A stretch of 42,650 bases of DNA, taken from positions 1 to 42,650 of the forward strand of contig JAGRDO010000015.1 in assembly GCA_020447005.1 (NCBI GenBank). The letters are read 5' to 3'. Positions 9,897-18,388 of the stretch are shown one piece after another. The translations under genes and the position numbers were made by a program. The notes beneath the pieces were generated by a model that did not search any database, was not told where the DNA came from, and worked only from the letters and a program-made list of their open reading frames with translations. The number at the start of each line of letters is the position of its first letter. Positions within the stretch are counted from its first letter, which is position 1. The DNA comes from Paracoccaceae bacterium (GTDB lineage Bacteria; Pseudomonadota; Alphaproteobacteria; Rhodobacterales; Rhodobacteraceae).

Positions 9897-11486
9897 TCAG
9901 GTCTGGCCGCGCGTGGCGGCGATTTCGATCAGCGCGGGGCCGCCCGCGCGCTGCATCCCGGCAAGGGCCTCGGCGATGCGGGCGGGATCCTGCGGCACCT
10001 GCGCATAGGGCAGCGACATGGCCGCCGCGAGCGCGGCGAAATCGGGCGGCGCGGGGTGGCAGCCGATGACCTCGATCCCGACAGCCGCCATCGAACTGGC
10101 AATTTCGAGATAGGCGTGGTTGTTCCAGACAAGGAACAGGACCGGCGCGCCTTCCTGCCTTGCCGTCATCAGTTCGGGCAGGGTGAACTGGGCGCCGCCA
10201 TCGCCGACAAGGCAGATGACGGGATGGCCGGGCGCGCCAAGCGCCGTGCCGATGGCGGCGGGGATGGAATAGCCGAGCGTCCCGAAGCCGGTGGCGGCGT
10301 TGAACCACCCCCCTGCCCGGTCATGATCGTAATAAAGGTTGCCGGCATAGACGGCTTGCGTCGAATCCCCGACGATGGTGGCGCCGGGAAGGGCGGTGCG
10401 GACGGCGTTCAGAATGGCGACGTGGCCCTGCATCTCTGGCCCGATTTCGTCCCATGCGGCAGCGCGCAGGCGGGCCGCGCGTGCCGCCCCGCCTTCGGCC
10501 GCGCTGCCGTTGCCAAGGGCGGCGGTCAGCGCCCGCATGGCCGGTGCGGCATGGGCGCGGATCGCGATTTCGGCCGGGTGGCGGGCAAGCTGGGCCGCGC
10601 TGATATCGATGCGGATCAGGGGCCGGGGCCAGGGCGCATCGCCGCGGGCATACATGTCGTAATCGGTGCGGCCGAACTCGGTCCCCACGGCGATCACGCA
10701 ATCGGCGGCGCGGATCTCGGCCTGGAGGGTTCTGAGGCTGGGGCTGGCGGGCACGGCAAGGTCATGGCCATGCATCAGCCCGCGGGCATTCACCGTTTGC
10801 ACCACGGGCGCGCCAAGGGCCGTGGCCAGCGCGGCAAGTTCCGCCCCTGCCCCCCTCGCCCCGCCCCCGGCAAGGATGAGGGGCCTTCGGGCCGCTTTCA
10901 GCAGGGCCACCGCCCCGTCGATCTGGCCCGGAGGGGCCGTGACGGGGGCCGGTGCCGGAACCGTCGCGGGGATATCCGCGTCAAGCGACATCACGTCGAT
11001 CGGGATTTCGATATGCACGGGGCCGGGCCGGTCCGAGGCGAAGATGGCGAAGGCACGGTCCAGCGCGGGGCCAAGCTGGGCCGGATCCTCGATCCGTTCG
11101 GACGTGACGGCGACATGCGCCACCAGCCCGCGCTGGTCGGGCAGTTCGTGCAGGTGGCCGTGGCCAAGGCCGAGGACCGCGCGCTGGTTGACCCCGGAAA
11201 TCACCAGCATCGGGATGCTGTCGGCCCGGGCCTGCCCCATCGCGGTCAGGATGTTCGTCATCCCCGGCCCGGTGATCACGAAGGCGACGCCGGGCTTGCC
11301 GGTGGCGCGGGCATAGCCATCGGCCATGAAGCCCGCCCCCTGTTCGTGGCGCGGCGTGACATGGCGGATCTTGGAACGTGCAAGACCGCGGTAAAGCTCG
11401 ACCGTGTGCACGCCGGGGATGCCGAAGACGATCTCGGTTCCGCGCGCCTGAAGCGCGTCGACAAGGGCTTCGCCGACCGTTGTCAT
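9897..11486 (-). CDS. aruI: Thiamine-diphosphate enzyme, probable 5-guanidino-2-oxopentanoate decarboxylase
   Basis: A 529-residue ThDP-dependent enzyme with the pyruvate-oxidase/acetolactate-synthase architecture: N-terminal pyrimidine-binding domain with catalytic Glu48 in PRHEQGAGFMADGYAR, a central Rossmann domain, and a C-terminal PP domain whose metal motif GDGGAQFTLPEL through WNNHAY lies near residues 425-460. The identification as AruI (2-ketoarginine to 4-guanidinobutyraldehyde plus CO2) rests on the adjacent AruH-like transaminase and the dimethylargininase. Its ATG overlaps the transaminase stop in an ATGA, indicating translational coupling. Without that context the sequence would only support 'acetolactate synthase-like'. 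Confidence 0.78.
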   Translation of the reverse strand: MTTVGEALVDALQARGTEIVFGIPGVHTVELYRGLARSKIRHVTPRHEQGAGFMADGYARATGKPGVAFVITGPGMTNILTAMGQARADSIPMLVISGVNQRAVLGLGHGHLHELPDQRGLVAHVAVTSERIEDPAQLGPALDRAFAIFASDRPGPVHIEIPIDVMSLDADIPATVPAPAPVTAPPGQIDGAVALLKAARRPLILAGGGARGAGAELAALATALGAPVVQTVNARGLMHGHDLAVPASPSLRTLQAEIRAADCVIAVGTEFGRTDYDMYARGDAPWPRPLIRIDISAAQLARHPAEIAIRAHAAPAMRALTAALGNGSAAEGGAARAARLRAAAWDEIGPEMQGHVAILNAVRTALPGATIVGDSTQAVYAGNLYYDHDRAGGWFNAATGFGTLGYSIPAAIGTALGAPGHPVICLVGDGGAQFTLPELMTARQEGAPVLFLVWNNHAYLEIASSMAAVGIEVIGCHPAPPDFAALAAAMSLPYAQVPQDPARIAEALAGMQRAGGPALIEIAATRGQT

Positions 11487-12667
11487 GCGCGTTTCCTTTC
11501 CAGGGCCAGGGCATGGGCGACGATGCGGTCGCAGGCGGCATCGAAGCGGCTGTCATCCACGGTCAGGGCAAGGCGCACCCAACCGTCGAGCTTCTGCCCG
11601 AAGGCGCTGCCGGGCATCACGGCGACACCGTGGCCAAGCAGGCTCATCGCGTAGTCATGATCGCCAAGGCCGGTCGCGCGGATGTCGATCAGCGCGAACA
11701 TGCCCGCCTGCGGCCGGTGGGCACGAAGGGCGGTGTCGCGGTCCAGCCGGTCGGCCAGCCGGGCCGCGCGCGCGGCAAAGCGGGCGCGCATGCCGGCGGC
11801 CACCTCGGAGGGGGCCGAGACGGCAAGCGCGGTCATGTCCGCGATGAAGGGCTGATTGCCGAAAAGCATGGTTTCCGAAAGCGGCAGGATCTTGGTGCAG
11901 AAATCGGCCGATCCGATGCACCAGCCCGAGCGGAAGCCGGGCGCGGCATGGGATTTGGAGATCGAGGACACGATCACGGTGCGGTCGGCCAGATCGGCGC
12001 GGGCGAGGGGCGAGGCGAAGCGGACACCCTCGAAGATCAGTTCCTCATAGACCTCATCGCAGATGATCCAGAGATCATGCGCGCGGGCCAGTTCGCCGAT
12101 GGCGGTGATGTCATCCTCGCTCAGGACGGCGCCGGTGGGATTGTGCGGCGTGTTGAGCAGGATCGCCCGCGACCGTGCCGTGATGCGGCTGGCGATATCC
12201 CTGGCCGCGATGCGAAAGCCGTTTTCGGGGCGAAGCGGCACGGGCACGACTTTCGCGCCCGAGGCGGTGATCACGCCTTCATAGGTCGCATACATCGGAT
12301 CGCCGACCAGAACCTCGGTCCCCGGTTCGGCAAGACCGACAAGCACGGTGTAAAGCGCGGTCTGCGTGCCGGGCACGCACAGCACCTGATCCGCGCCGAT
12401 CCCGCGCCCGGTCGAGGCCGAATAGCGCCGGGCGAGGGCCTCGCGCAGCGTCAGTTCGCCGCGTCCGTTGGAATATTGCGTGCGCCCGGCCCGCATGGCC
12501 CGGGCGGTGGCATCGACAAGGGCCTTTGGCGCGGGGACGTCCGGGTTGCCGATGGTCAGGTCCACGATGTCCTGACCGGCCTCCATGCGTTCGCGGGCGG
12601 CGAAATGCACGCCCCATTTCGCGCCGCCAAGCCCCGCGAGACGGTCGAGCATGGGCGAAAACTGCAT
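11483..12667 (-). CDS. aruH: Class I/II aminotransferase, probable arginine:pyruvate transaminase
   Basis: A 394-residue fold-type I PLP enzyme. Features: NTPHNPTGAVLS with the substrate-contact Asn, IICDEVYEELIF with the PLP-binding Asp, and SSISKSHAAPGFRSGW with the Schiff-base Lys. In Pseudomonas, AruH converts arginine plus pyruvate to 2-ketoarginine plus alanine and is paired with AruI; here the same pair is coupled through an ATGA overlap, and the length is close to AruH. I start at 12667, where AAAGGAAC precedes the ATG, dropping 22 unconserved N-terminal residues of the longer frame. An 11-base G run lies about 120 bp upstream. Confidence 0.78.
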   Translation of the reverse strand: MQFSPMLDRLAGLGGAKWGVHFAARERMEAGQDIVDLTIGNPDVPAPKALVDATARAMRAGRTQYSNGRGELTLREALARRYSASTGRGIGADQVLCVPGTQTALYTVLVGLAEPGTEVLVGDPMYATYEGVITASGAKVVPVPLRPENGFRIAARDIASRITARSRAILLNTPHNPTGAVLSEDDITAIGELARAHDLWIICDEVYEELIFEGVRFASPLARADLADRTVIVSSISKSHAAPGFRSGWCIGSADFCTKILPLSETMLFGNQPFIADMTALAVSAPSEVAAGMRARFAARAARLADRLDRDTALRAHRPQAGMFALIDIRATGLGDHDYAMSLLGHGVAVMPGSAFGQKLDGWVRLALTVDDSRFDAACDRIVAHALALERKRA

Positions 12668-12786
12668 GTGAGGTTCCTTTCGGATCGCAGGCGGGGACGG
12701 CAGCCGCGACAGGGGCGGGGCCGGATTGGTCATCCCGATGGCTAGCGCGGCGCGATGGACCCTTGCAAGAAGAATCCGGCCCGCAT

Positions 12787-12797
12787 GGGGGGGGGGG
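12787..12797. repeat. Homopolymer run of 11 G between the P1 peptidase and aruH
   Basis: Eleven consecutive G on the plus strand (C in the transcript of the flanking minus-strand genes) lie between the P1 peptidase stop (12820) and the aruH start (12667), followed by a GGC-rich stretch. The run length agrees with a continuous reading frame across it. It is long enough to slip during replication, but could also vary through sequencing error. Confidence 0.9.
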
Positions 12798-12819
12798 CCG
12801 GCGGCGGCGGCGCGATGCC

Positions 12820-13944
12820 CTAGCCCCGCAGGCCCAGCGCGAGGCGGAGCCGGTCATGCGGGATGGCGGGCACGAAGTTGCCGTCGCGCCCTTCCATGTC
12901 GGCATTGGCGATCATGCTGTTGAGAATGGCTTCCTCGACCGCTTGCGCCGCCGCCTCGAAGAAGGGGTCGATATCCTCGTCCGGCACGAAGGCGGCGGTC
13001 AGCAGCGCTTGCCCGGCCCCGCCGCTGATCGCGGTGTTCGCGGTCGAGAAGGCAAGAAAGAGGTCGCCCGACCCGTGCCGCCCGATCCCGCCCATGCGCG
13101 ACACCGCGACGGTGGCGCGTTGGGCGATGCGGCGCAGCTGGTGCGAAAGGAAGGGCGCATCGGTGGCAAGGACGGCGATGATGGAAGACAGGGCGAAATC
13201 GCGGTGGGCGTTCTTCATCACCACATCGTCAAAGGCCGCGCCGAGGCGGCGGCCGAGAATGGTCAGATCGCCGCGAAAGCCGAAATTGGCCTGCACGAAG
13301 GCCCCGAGCGTATAGGACTGCCCGCCATAGGGCACGCGGCGCGAGGCGGTGCCCGACCCGGCCTTGAAGCCAAAGCATTTCATGCCGGTGCCACCGCCGA
13401 CGCTGCCTTCCTCGACCGGGCCGCCGGCCGCGCTGTCGATCGCCGCGAAGACATGCGCGTCGGTGACGTGAAAGCCGTTGATGTCGTTCAGGAAGCCGTC
13501 ATAGGTTTCGGCCGCCACGGGCAGCGCGAAATCATCGTCAAAGCGGCGGGCAAAGCGGTTGACGGCCCAGCGGATCGTGGCGTCACGGGTCAGCCCGCAG
13601 GAATGGGTGTTGGTGATGGTGACCGGCAGGGCGAACTTGCCCGCCTCGGCGATGTAATGCACGCCGGTCAGTTCGCCATTGCCGTTAAAGCTGTGATAGC
13701 CGGCAAAGACGGGAAGCTGGACCCTGTCGACGGGGCGCGGAAGGATCGCCGTCACCCCGGTGCGGACCGGACCCTTGCCGACATCAAGGGACCCCTGCCC
13801 CTCGATCAGGGTCGTATAGCCGACCGCGACACCGGGAACGTCGGTGATGGCGTTCAGGGGGCCGGGCTGACCTTCGACAGCGATGCCGATGCCCCTTGCG
13901 CGGGGTTTGCCCGAAGGCGTGTGGTGATGAGGCAGTTCGGACAT
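12820..13944 (-). CDS. P1-family (DmpA/BapA-type) self-cleaving N-terminal-nucleophile peptidase
   Basis: A 374-residue member of the DmpA family, aminopeptidases and beta-peptidases that autocleave to expose a catalytic N-terminal Ser. Family landmarks are NAITDVPGVAVGYTT at residues 31-45, TNTHSCG, EGSVGGGTGM (179-188), and the cleavage region ending in SSIIAVLATDAPF, where Ser254 is the predicted nucleophile. In characterised members the residue before it is usually Gly; here it is Ser253, so the cleavage site is slightly unusual. No signal peptide is visible. It lies 10 bp behind pncB and upstream of the arginine catabolism pair; peptide-derived amino acids could feed that pathway, which is only an inference. 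Confidence 0.86.
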   Translation of the reverse strand: MSELPHHHTPSGKPRARGIGIAVEGQPGPLNAITDVPGVAVGYTTLIEGQGSLDVGKGPVRTGVTAILPRPVDRVQLPVFAGYHSFNGNGELTGVHYIAEAGKFALPVTITNTHSCGLTRDATIRWAVNRFARRFDDDFALPVAAETYDGFLNDINGFHVTDAHVFAAIDSAAGGPVEEGSVGGGTGMKCFGFKAGSGTASRRVPYGGQSYTLGAFVQANFGFRGDLTILGRRLGAAFDDVVMKNAHRDFALSSIIAVLATDAPFLSHQLRRIAQRATVAVSRMGGIGRHGSGDLFLAFSTANTAISGGAGQALLTAAFVPDEDIDPFFEAAAQAVEEAILNSMIANADMEGRDGNFVPAIPHDRLRLALGLRG

Positions 13945-13954
13945 GGCGGGCCTT

Positions 13955-15247
13955 TCAGACGATCACGTCGAGTTTCTGTTGCGCGCCGACGCCGAAGACC
14001 CGCTTGTAGCGGTCGATCTGGTCGGCCGGGCCCATGGCCTTGTTGGGGTTGTCCGAGAGTTTCACGGTCGGCCGGCCATCGGCCGCGACCGCCTTGCAGA
14101 CCAGACTGAAGGGGGCGAGGGCATCGTCCGGGACCAGGCCGCGGAAATCGTTGGTCAGAAGCGTGCCCCAGCCGAAAGAGACCTTGGCGCGCCCGGCGAA
14201 CCGGCTGTGCAGTTCCTCGATCTTGTCGACGTCGAGACCGTCGGAGAAGATGATCAGCTTCTGCTTCGGATCCTCGCCCCGTTCGGTCCACCAGCGGATC
14301 GCGGTTTCGGCCCCGGCGGCAGGATCGCCGCTGTCGATGCGGATGCCGGTCCAGCCTGCAAGCCAGTCGGGCGCCCGCGACAAAAAGCCTTCGGTGCCGT
14401 AAGTGTCGGGCAGGATGATGCGCAGGTTGCCGTCATGTTCCTCATGCCAGTCCTCGAGCACCTTGTAGGGCGCGCGGGCCAGTTCGGCATCGTCATCGGC
14501 AAGGGCGGAATAGACCATGGGCAGTTCATGCGCATTGGTGCCGATGGCCTCGATATCGCGGCGCATGGCGATGCGGCAGTTCGACGTGCCGATGAAGGCA
14601 TCGCCCAGCCCTTCGGCCATGGCCTGAACGCACCAGTCCTGCCAGAGAAAGCTGTGGCGCCGCCTGGTGCCGAAATCGGCGATCTTCAGCCCCTTGATGG
14701 CGCGCAGGCGTTCGATCTTTTCCCAAAGCCGGGTCATCGCGCGGGCGTAAAGCACCTGAAGTTCGAATTTGCCGAGCGTGGCCAGCACCGCGCGCGAGCG
14801 CAGTTCCATCAGGACCGCAAGCGCGGGGATTTCCCACAGCATGACTTCGGGCCAGTTGCCTTCGAAGGTCAGCTCATACTGATCGTCGCGGCGTTCGAGG
14901 TGATAGGCGGGCAGACGCAGCCCCTCGAACCATTCCATGAACGAGGGCGAGAACATCTGGCGTTTGCCGTAGAAGGTGTTGCCGCGCATCCATGTGCTTT
15001 CGCCGCGCGCCAGGGACAGCGAGCGGACATGGTCGAGCTGTTCGCGCAATTCGCCTTCGTCGATCAGGCGGGCAAGCGGAATGCGGGTGGAGCGGTTGAT
15101 CAGGCTGAAGGTGACCTGCGTGCCGGGGTGGCTGCGCTGCACCGACTGGCACATCAGAAGCTTGTAGAAATCGGTGTCGATCAGGGACCGCACGATCGGA
15201 TCGATCTTCCAGGCATGATTGTAGACCCGTGTCGCGATATCGACCAT
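13955..15247 (-). CDS. pncB: Nicotinate phosphoribosyltransferase
   Basis: PncB joins nicotinate and PRPP, with ATP use, to form nicotinate mononucleotide in NAD salvage. The 430 residues cover the whole family length. Recognisable blocks are SLIDTDFYKLLMCQSV near the N-terminus, DFGTRRRHSF (191-200), GTSNCRIA, the GTNAHELPMVYSALA block at 236-250 (its His corresponds to the phosphorylated His of the Salmonella enzyme) and, C-terminally, IRIDSGDPAAGAE and IIFSDGLDVDKI of the phosphoribosyl-binding barrel. A GGGGGC ribosome site precedes ATG 15247. The downstream hybrid kinase and pncA lie on the same strand upstream of it. Confidence 0.95.
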   Translation of the reverse strand: MVDIATRVYNHAWKIDPIVRSLIDTDFYKLLMCQSVQRSHPGTQVTFSLINRSTRIPLARLIDEGELREQLDHVRSLSLARGESTWMRGNTFYGKRQMFSPSFMEWFEGLRLPAYHLERRDDQYELTFEGNWPEVMLWEIPALAVLMELRSRAVLATLGKFELQVLYARAMTRLWEKIERLRAIKGLKIADFGTRRRHSFLWQDWCVQAMAEGLGDAFIGTSNCRIAMRRDIEAIGTNAHELPMVYSALADDDAELARAPYKVLEDWHEEHDGNLRIILPDTYGTEGFLSRAPDWLAGWTGIRIDSGDPAAGAETAIRWWTERGEDPKQKLIIFSDGLDVDKIEELHSRFAGRAKVSFGWGTLLTNDFRGLVPDDALAPFSLVCKAVAADGRPTVKLSDNPNKAMGPADQIDRYKRVFGVGAQQKLDVIV

Positions 15248-15295
15248 GAAAGCCCCCGTTGTCTTGGCGCGCCAGATGCACTGGCGGGCAACAGA

Positions 15296-17548
15296 TCAAA
15301 ATCCGGCGGCTTTCGCAACCGAAGGCGTTCCGCCAAGATTGGCGCGGATACAGGCGATCAGTTCGTCCTTGCGGATCGGCTTGGTCAGAAAGTCATCCAT
15401 CCCGGCCGCAAGGCAGGTTTCGCGGTCTTCGGCAAAGGCATTCGCGGTCAGCGCGATGATCGGGCAGCGGCCGGATCCGCCCGCCGCCTCGCGCCGGCGG
15501 ATTTCCCTTGTGGCGTCAAGACCGTCGAGAACCGGCATCGATACATCCATCAATATGAGGTCCGCCGCCGTCGAGCCATGGGCCTCGACCGCGGCGGCGC
15601 CATCGGCCGCGAAGGCCAGGTCAAGCCCCAGACCGGCCAGCATGCGGCCGACGACCATGCGGTTGGTCGCATTGTCGTCGGCGATCAGCAGGCGCTTGCC
15701 GTCGAGGCTGGAGGGCAGAGCCTTCGTGTCGGCGGCGGGCAAGGCGGGGCGCTGATCCCCGGCACGGGCGAAGGGCAGCGTAAGCGTGAACACCGAGCCT
15801 TTGCCCAGTTCGGAGCGGGCCACGATGTCGCCGCCCATCTCACGCGCGAGGAGACGCGAGATCGCAAGGCCGAGCCCGGTCCCGCCGAAATTGCGGCTGA
15901 TCCCGTCATTGGCCTGGGTAAAGGTGTCAAAGACAACGTCCAGCCGGTCGGCCGCAATTCCGATGCCGGTATCGGCAACCGAGATTTCGGCCGTCACCAC
16001 ATCGCCCGCCTCGCGGACAGACATTCGCACGTCGACGCGCCCTTCGGGCGTGAATTTCACGGCATTGCCGATCAGGTTGATCAGTATCTGGCGAAGGCGG
16101 CCGCTGTCGCCCAAGAGGGGCGCGGGCGCTTCCGCCACCTCAACCGCAAGGGCTATGCCGCGGCCTTGCGCCATCGGGGCGAGGATTTCGGCCGATGCCG
16201 AAAGACAGGCCGCGATGTCGAAGGGGCGCGGGTCGATCTGAAGCCGGCCCGCCTGAAGTTTCGACAGATCGAGAATGTCGTTGATGATCGTCAGAAGGGC
16301 CTGGCCGGAATCGACGATCAGATCGACATAGTGCCGCTGGTCCTCGTCCAGCCGGGTTTCGGCCAGAAGCTGAGCCGTGCCGATGACACCGTTCATCGGT
16401 GTGCGGATCTCATGGCTCATCGTGGCAAGGAAGCGTGACTTGGCCTGCGCCGCCTCTTCGGCCGCGACACGGGCCTGGGCAAGCTCTGCCTCGCGCTCCT
16501 TGGCTTCGGAAATGTCACGCTCGACCGCGATGGTCATCTGATGGCGCCCGTCCTTGTCAAAGACAGGCGTCAGGCTGGTTTCGATCCAGAGCGCCCCGCC
16601 GTCCTTCCGGCGGTTCAGGATCTCGACCCGGGCCGGGCGTGCGGTTTGCCGGGCGGTTTCGATTTCGGCCGTGGCAACGGGATCGGTCGCGTCACCGTTC
16701 AGCACATCTCCGGGGTTCCTTCCCTTCACCTCTTCAAGGGTGAAGCCGGTCATGCGGACAAAGGTATCGTTGACCCATTCGATAAGCCCTTCGGCATCGG
16801 TGATGATCACGCTGTCATTGGCATGGCGCGCAACAAGGGCGAGGCGCCGGGCCGCGCGTTCCTTGGCGATCAGCTCCTCGCGCGAGGCTTCCAGCCTTTG
16901 GTTCCCGGTCAGCAGCGCAAGTTCGGCCTGCTGGCGATGGGCGTGGGATCGCACGACGAACTGGATGAAGAGCGCCGCGATCGAGCAGAGCGCGGCGATG
17001 GCGATGATCATCAGCACCTGATCGCTGACCGCCCGGCCGGTCTGCGCGGTCAGAAGGATGTCGCGCGAAACAAGGGCGACGAGGCTGGCGAGATAGATGC
17101 CGACGCGCGCATCCGCGCCGGCCCGGAAATAGGGCCGGATGATGCCGGCATTCACCGCGGTGCCGAAAAGGAACGTGGTGGCGTAGATCGCCGCGCTGGT
17201 CGTCCCGATCCCGATCCAGACGGCGGCGGCGCTGGCCGCGACGGACACCCCCTGAATGACGCTGGTGACCAATGCGAGCCGGCGGGCGGATGCGGGCACG
17301 CGGCCTTCGGGGTAGCGCAGGCTGATGGCGCGGATGGCGGCACCGTCCACCAGTTCCCCGCCAACCACGAGCACGGCGCATAAAAGCCCGTATCCGGCAT
17401 GGCCGGCGGCGGCCAGCCCGAGCGCCGCGATGGCGGTCATCCATTGGCGTTTGAGCAAGCGGCGATAGCGCGCCCGGCAATAGCGAAGGAACAAGCCATC
17501 CACGCTCGTGCGAATTTCGAATTCGCGCTGCTGGCTGGCCGCGCACAT
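15296..17548 (-). CDS. Hybrid sensor histidine kinase with membrane sensor, PAS and receiver domains
   Basis: A 750-residue membrane-bound hybrid kinase. Order: about five or six transmembrane segments (residues 38-200), a short coiled region, a PAS domain (about 232-350, with SVIITDAEGLIEWVNDTF), a linker helix, the dimerisation domain with phospho-acceptor His379 in MSHEIRTPMNGVIG, the ATPase domain with N box NLIGNAVKFTP, G1 VADTGIGI and G2 GGTGLGLAIS, and a C-terminal receiver with acidic pair DD (624-625), phospho-acceptor Asp668 in LMDVSMPVLDG, and the conserved Lys in TKP. All catalytic residues are present. The start is ATG 17548 with AAGGA upstream; a TTG ten codons earlier is possible. 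No cognate response regulator is adjacent. It is framed by pncB and pncA. Confidence 0.92.
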   Translation of the reverse strand: MCAASQQREFEIRTSVDGLFLRYCRARYRRLLKRQWMTAIAALGLAAAGHAGYGLLCAVLVVGGELVDGAAIRAISLRYPEGRVPASARRLALVTSVIQGVSVAASAAAVWIGIGTTSAAIYATTFLFGTAVNAGIIRPYFRAGADARVGIYLASLVALVSRDILLTAQTGRAVSDQVLMIIAIAALCSIAALFIQFVVRSHAHRQQAELALLTGNQRLEASREELIAKERAARRLALVARHANDSVIITDAEGLIEWVNDTFVRMTGFTLEEVKGRNPGDVLNGDATDPVATAEIETARQTARPARVEILNRRKDGGALWIETSLTPVFDKDGRHQMTIAVERDISEAKEREAELAQARVAAEEAAQAKSRFLATMSHEIRTPMNGVIGTAQLLAETRLDEDQRHYVDLIVDSGQALLTIINDILDLSKLQAGRLQIDPRPFDIAACLSASAEILAPMAQGRGIALAVEVAEAPAPLLGDSGRLRQILINLIGNAVKFTPEGRVDVRMSVREAGDVVTAEISVADTGIGIAADRLDVVFDTFTQANDGISRNFGGTGLGLAISRLLAREMGGDIVARSELGKGSVFTLTLPFARAGDQRPALPAADTKALPSSLDGKRLLIADDNATNRMVVGRMLAGLGLDLAFAADGAAAVEAHGSTAADLILMDVSMPVLDGLDATREIRRREAAGGSGRCPIIALTANAFAEDRETCLAAGMDDFLTKPIRKDELIACIRANLGGTPSVAKAAGF

Positions 17549-17648
17549 GACGCGACTGGATCCTTCGGTACCGGTCAAGTTTCAACCCTGTGGCCGTTCG
17601 ATACGGGACCGGTCTAGCACAGGGCAGGTTAACGAAAGGCAGACAGGC

Positions 17649-18257
17649 CTATTCGGCCAGCACAACGCCGGCGGCGCGCATCTTTCCCTGTGCCGCGTCC
17701 AGCGAGCCGTCAAGGTCGATCGCCCGGCAGGCGCCTTCCAGCACCGTCACGTTGAAGCCAAGCCCGGCCGCGTCGATGGCCGTATAGCCGACGCAGAAAT
17801 CCGTCGCGAGGCCGACAAGCGTCAGATCGGTGACGCCGCGCGTCCTGAGATAGCCCTCAAGGCCGGTCGGCGTCTTGTGATCGTTCTCGAAGAACGCGGA
17901 ATAGCTGTCGATCCCCGGGCGAAAGCCCTTGCGGATGACGAGATCGGCGGCATCGGCGTCCAGATCGGCGTGGAACGCGGCCCCCGCCGTGCCCTGAACG
18001 CAATGCGTGGGCCAGAGCACCTGCGGGCCATAGGGCATGGTGGTCACGCTGAAGGGCGCGGCGCCGGGATGGTTGGCGGCAAAGCTCGTATGATCGGCGG
18101 GGTGCCAGTCCTGTGTCAGGACGCGGACCGGGAACTTTCGTATCAGCGCGTTGACCCGGTCGACGATCTGATCGCCCCCGGCGACGGCAAGGGCGCCGCC
18201 CGGACAGAAATCATTCTGGATGTCGATGACGATCAGGGCATGGGTATCGGGGCGCAT
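17649..18257 (-). CDS. pncA: Nicotinamidase / pyrazinamidase
   Basis: PncA deaminates nicotinamide to nicotinate, supplying PncB. At 202 residues it has family length and all active-site residues: Asp12 in IDIQNDF, metal ligands Asp50, His52 and His86 region ([19 protein letters not shown]), Lys110 in IRKG, and nucleophile Cys155 in [20 protein letters not shown] precedes ATG 18257. It lies on the same strand as the hybrid kinase and pncB, so the two consecutive NAD-salvage enzymes flank the sensor gene. Confidence 0.95.
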   Translation of the reverse strand: MRPDTHALIVIDIQNDFCPGGALAVAGGDQIVDRVNALIRKFPVRVLTQDWHPADHTSFAANHPGAAPFSVTTMPYGPQVLWPTHCVQGTAGAAFHADLDADAADLVIRKGFRPGIDSYSAFFENDHKTPTGLEGYLRTRGVTDLTLVGLATDFCVGYTAIDAAGLGFNVTVLEGACRAIDLDGSLDAAQGKMRAAGVVLAE

Positions 18258-18388
18258 GGCGTTGCCTTTCGCTGTGTCTACCTGTTGCTAGGACGCGGTC
18301 GGGCCAAGGTCAATGCCGGGTTGAAACCGGGGCGGTGCGCCTTGCGCCAGCGCTTGCCCTGCCCGCCCGCACCGCCTATCACACCGGC

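Noticed and set aside
9873-11654. Plus-strand open frame of 593 codons over the arginine genes
   Set aside because: Antisense to a thiamine-diphosphate enzyme with complete motifs; no ribosome site or known family.
13943-16438. Plus-strand open frame of 831 codons over pncB and the histidine kinase
   Set aside because: It is the antisense shadow of two genes with full sets of family motifs; its translation is Gly/Arg/Asp-rich without a recognisable domain, as expected for high-GC antisense frames.
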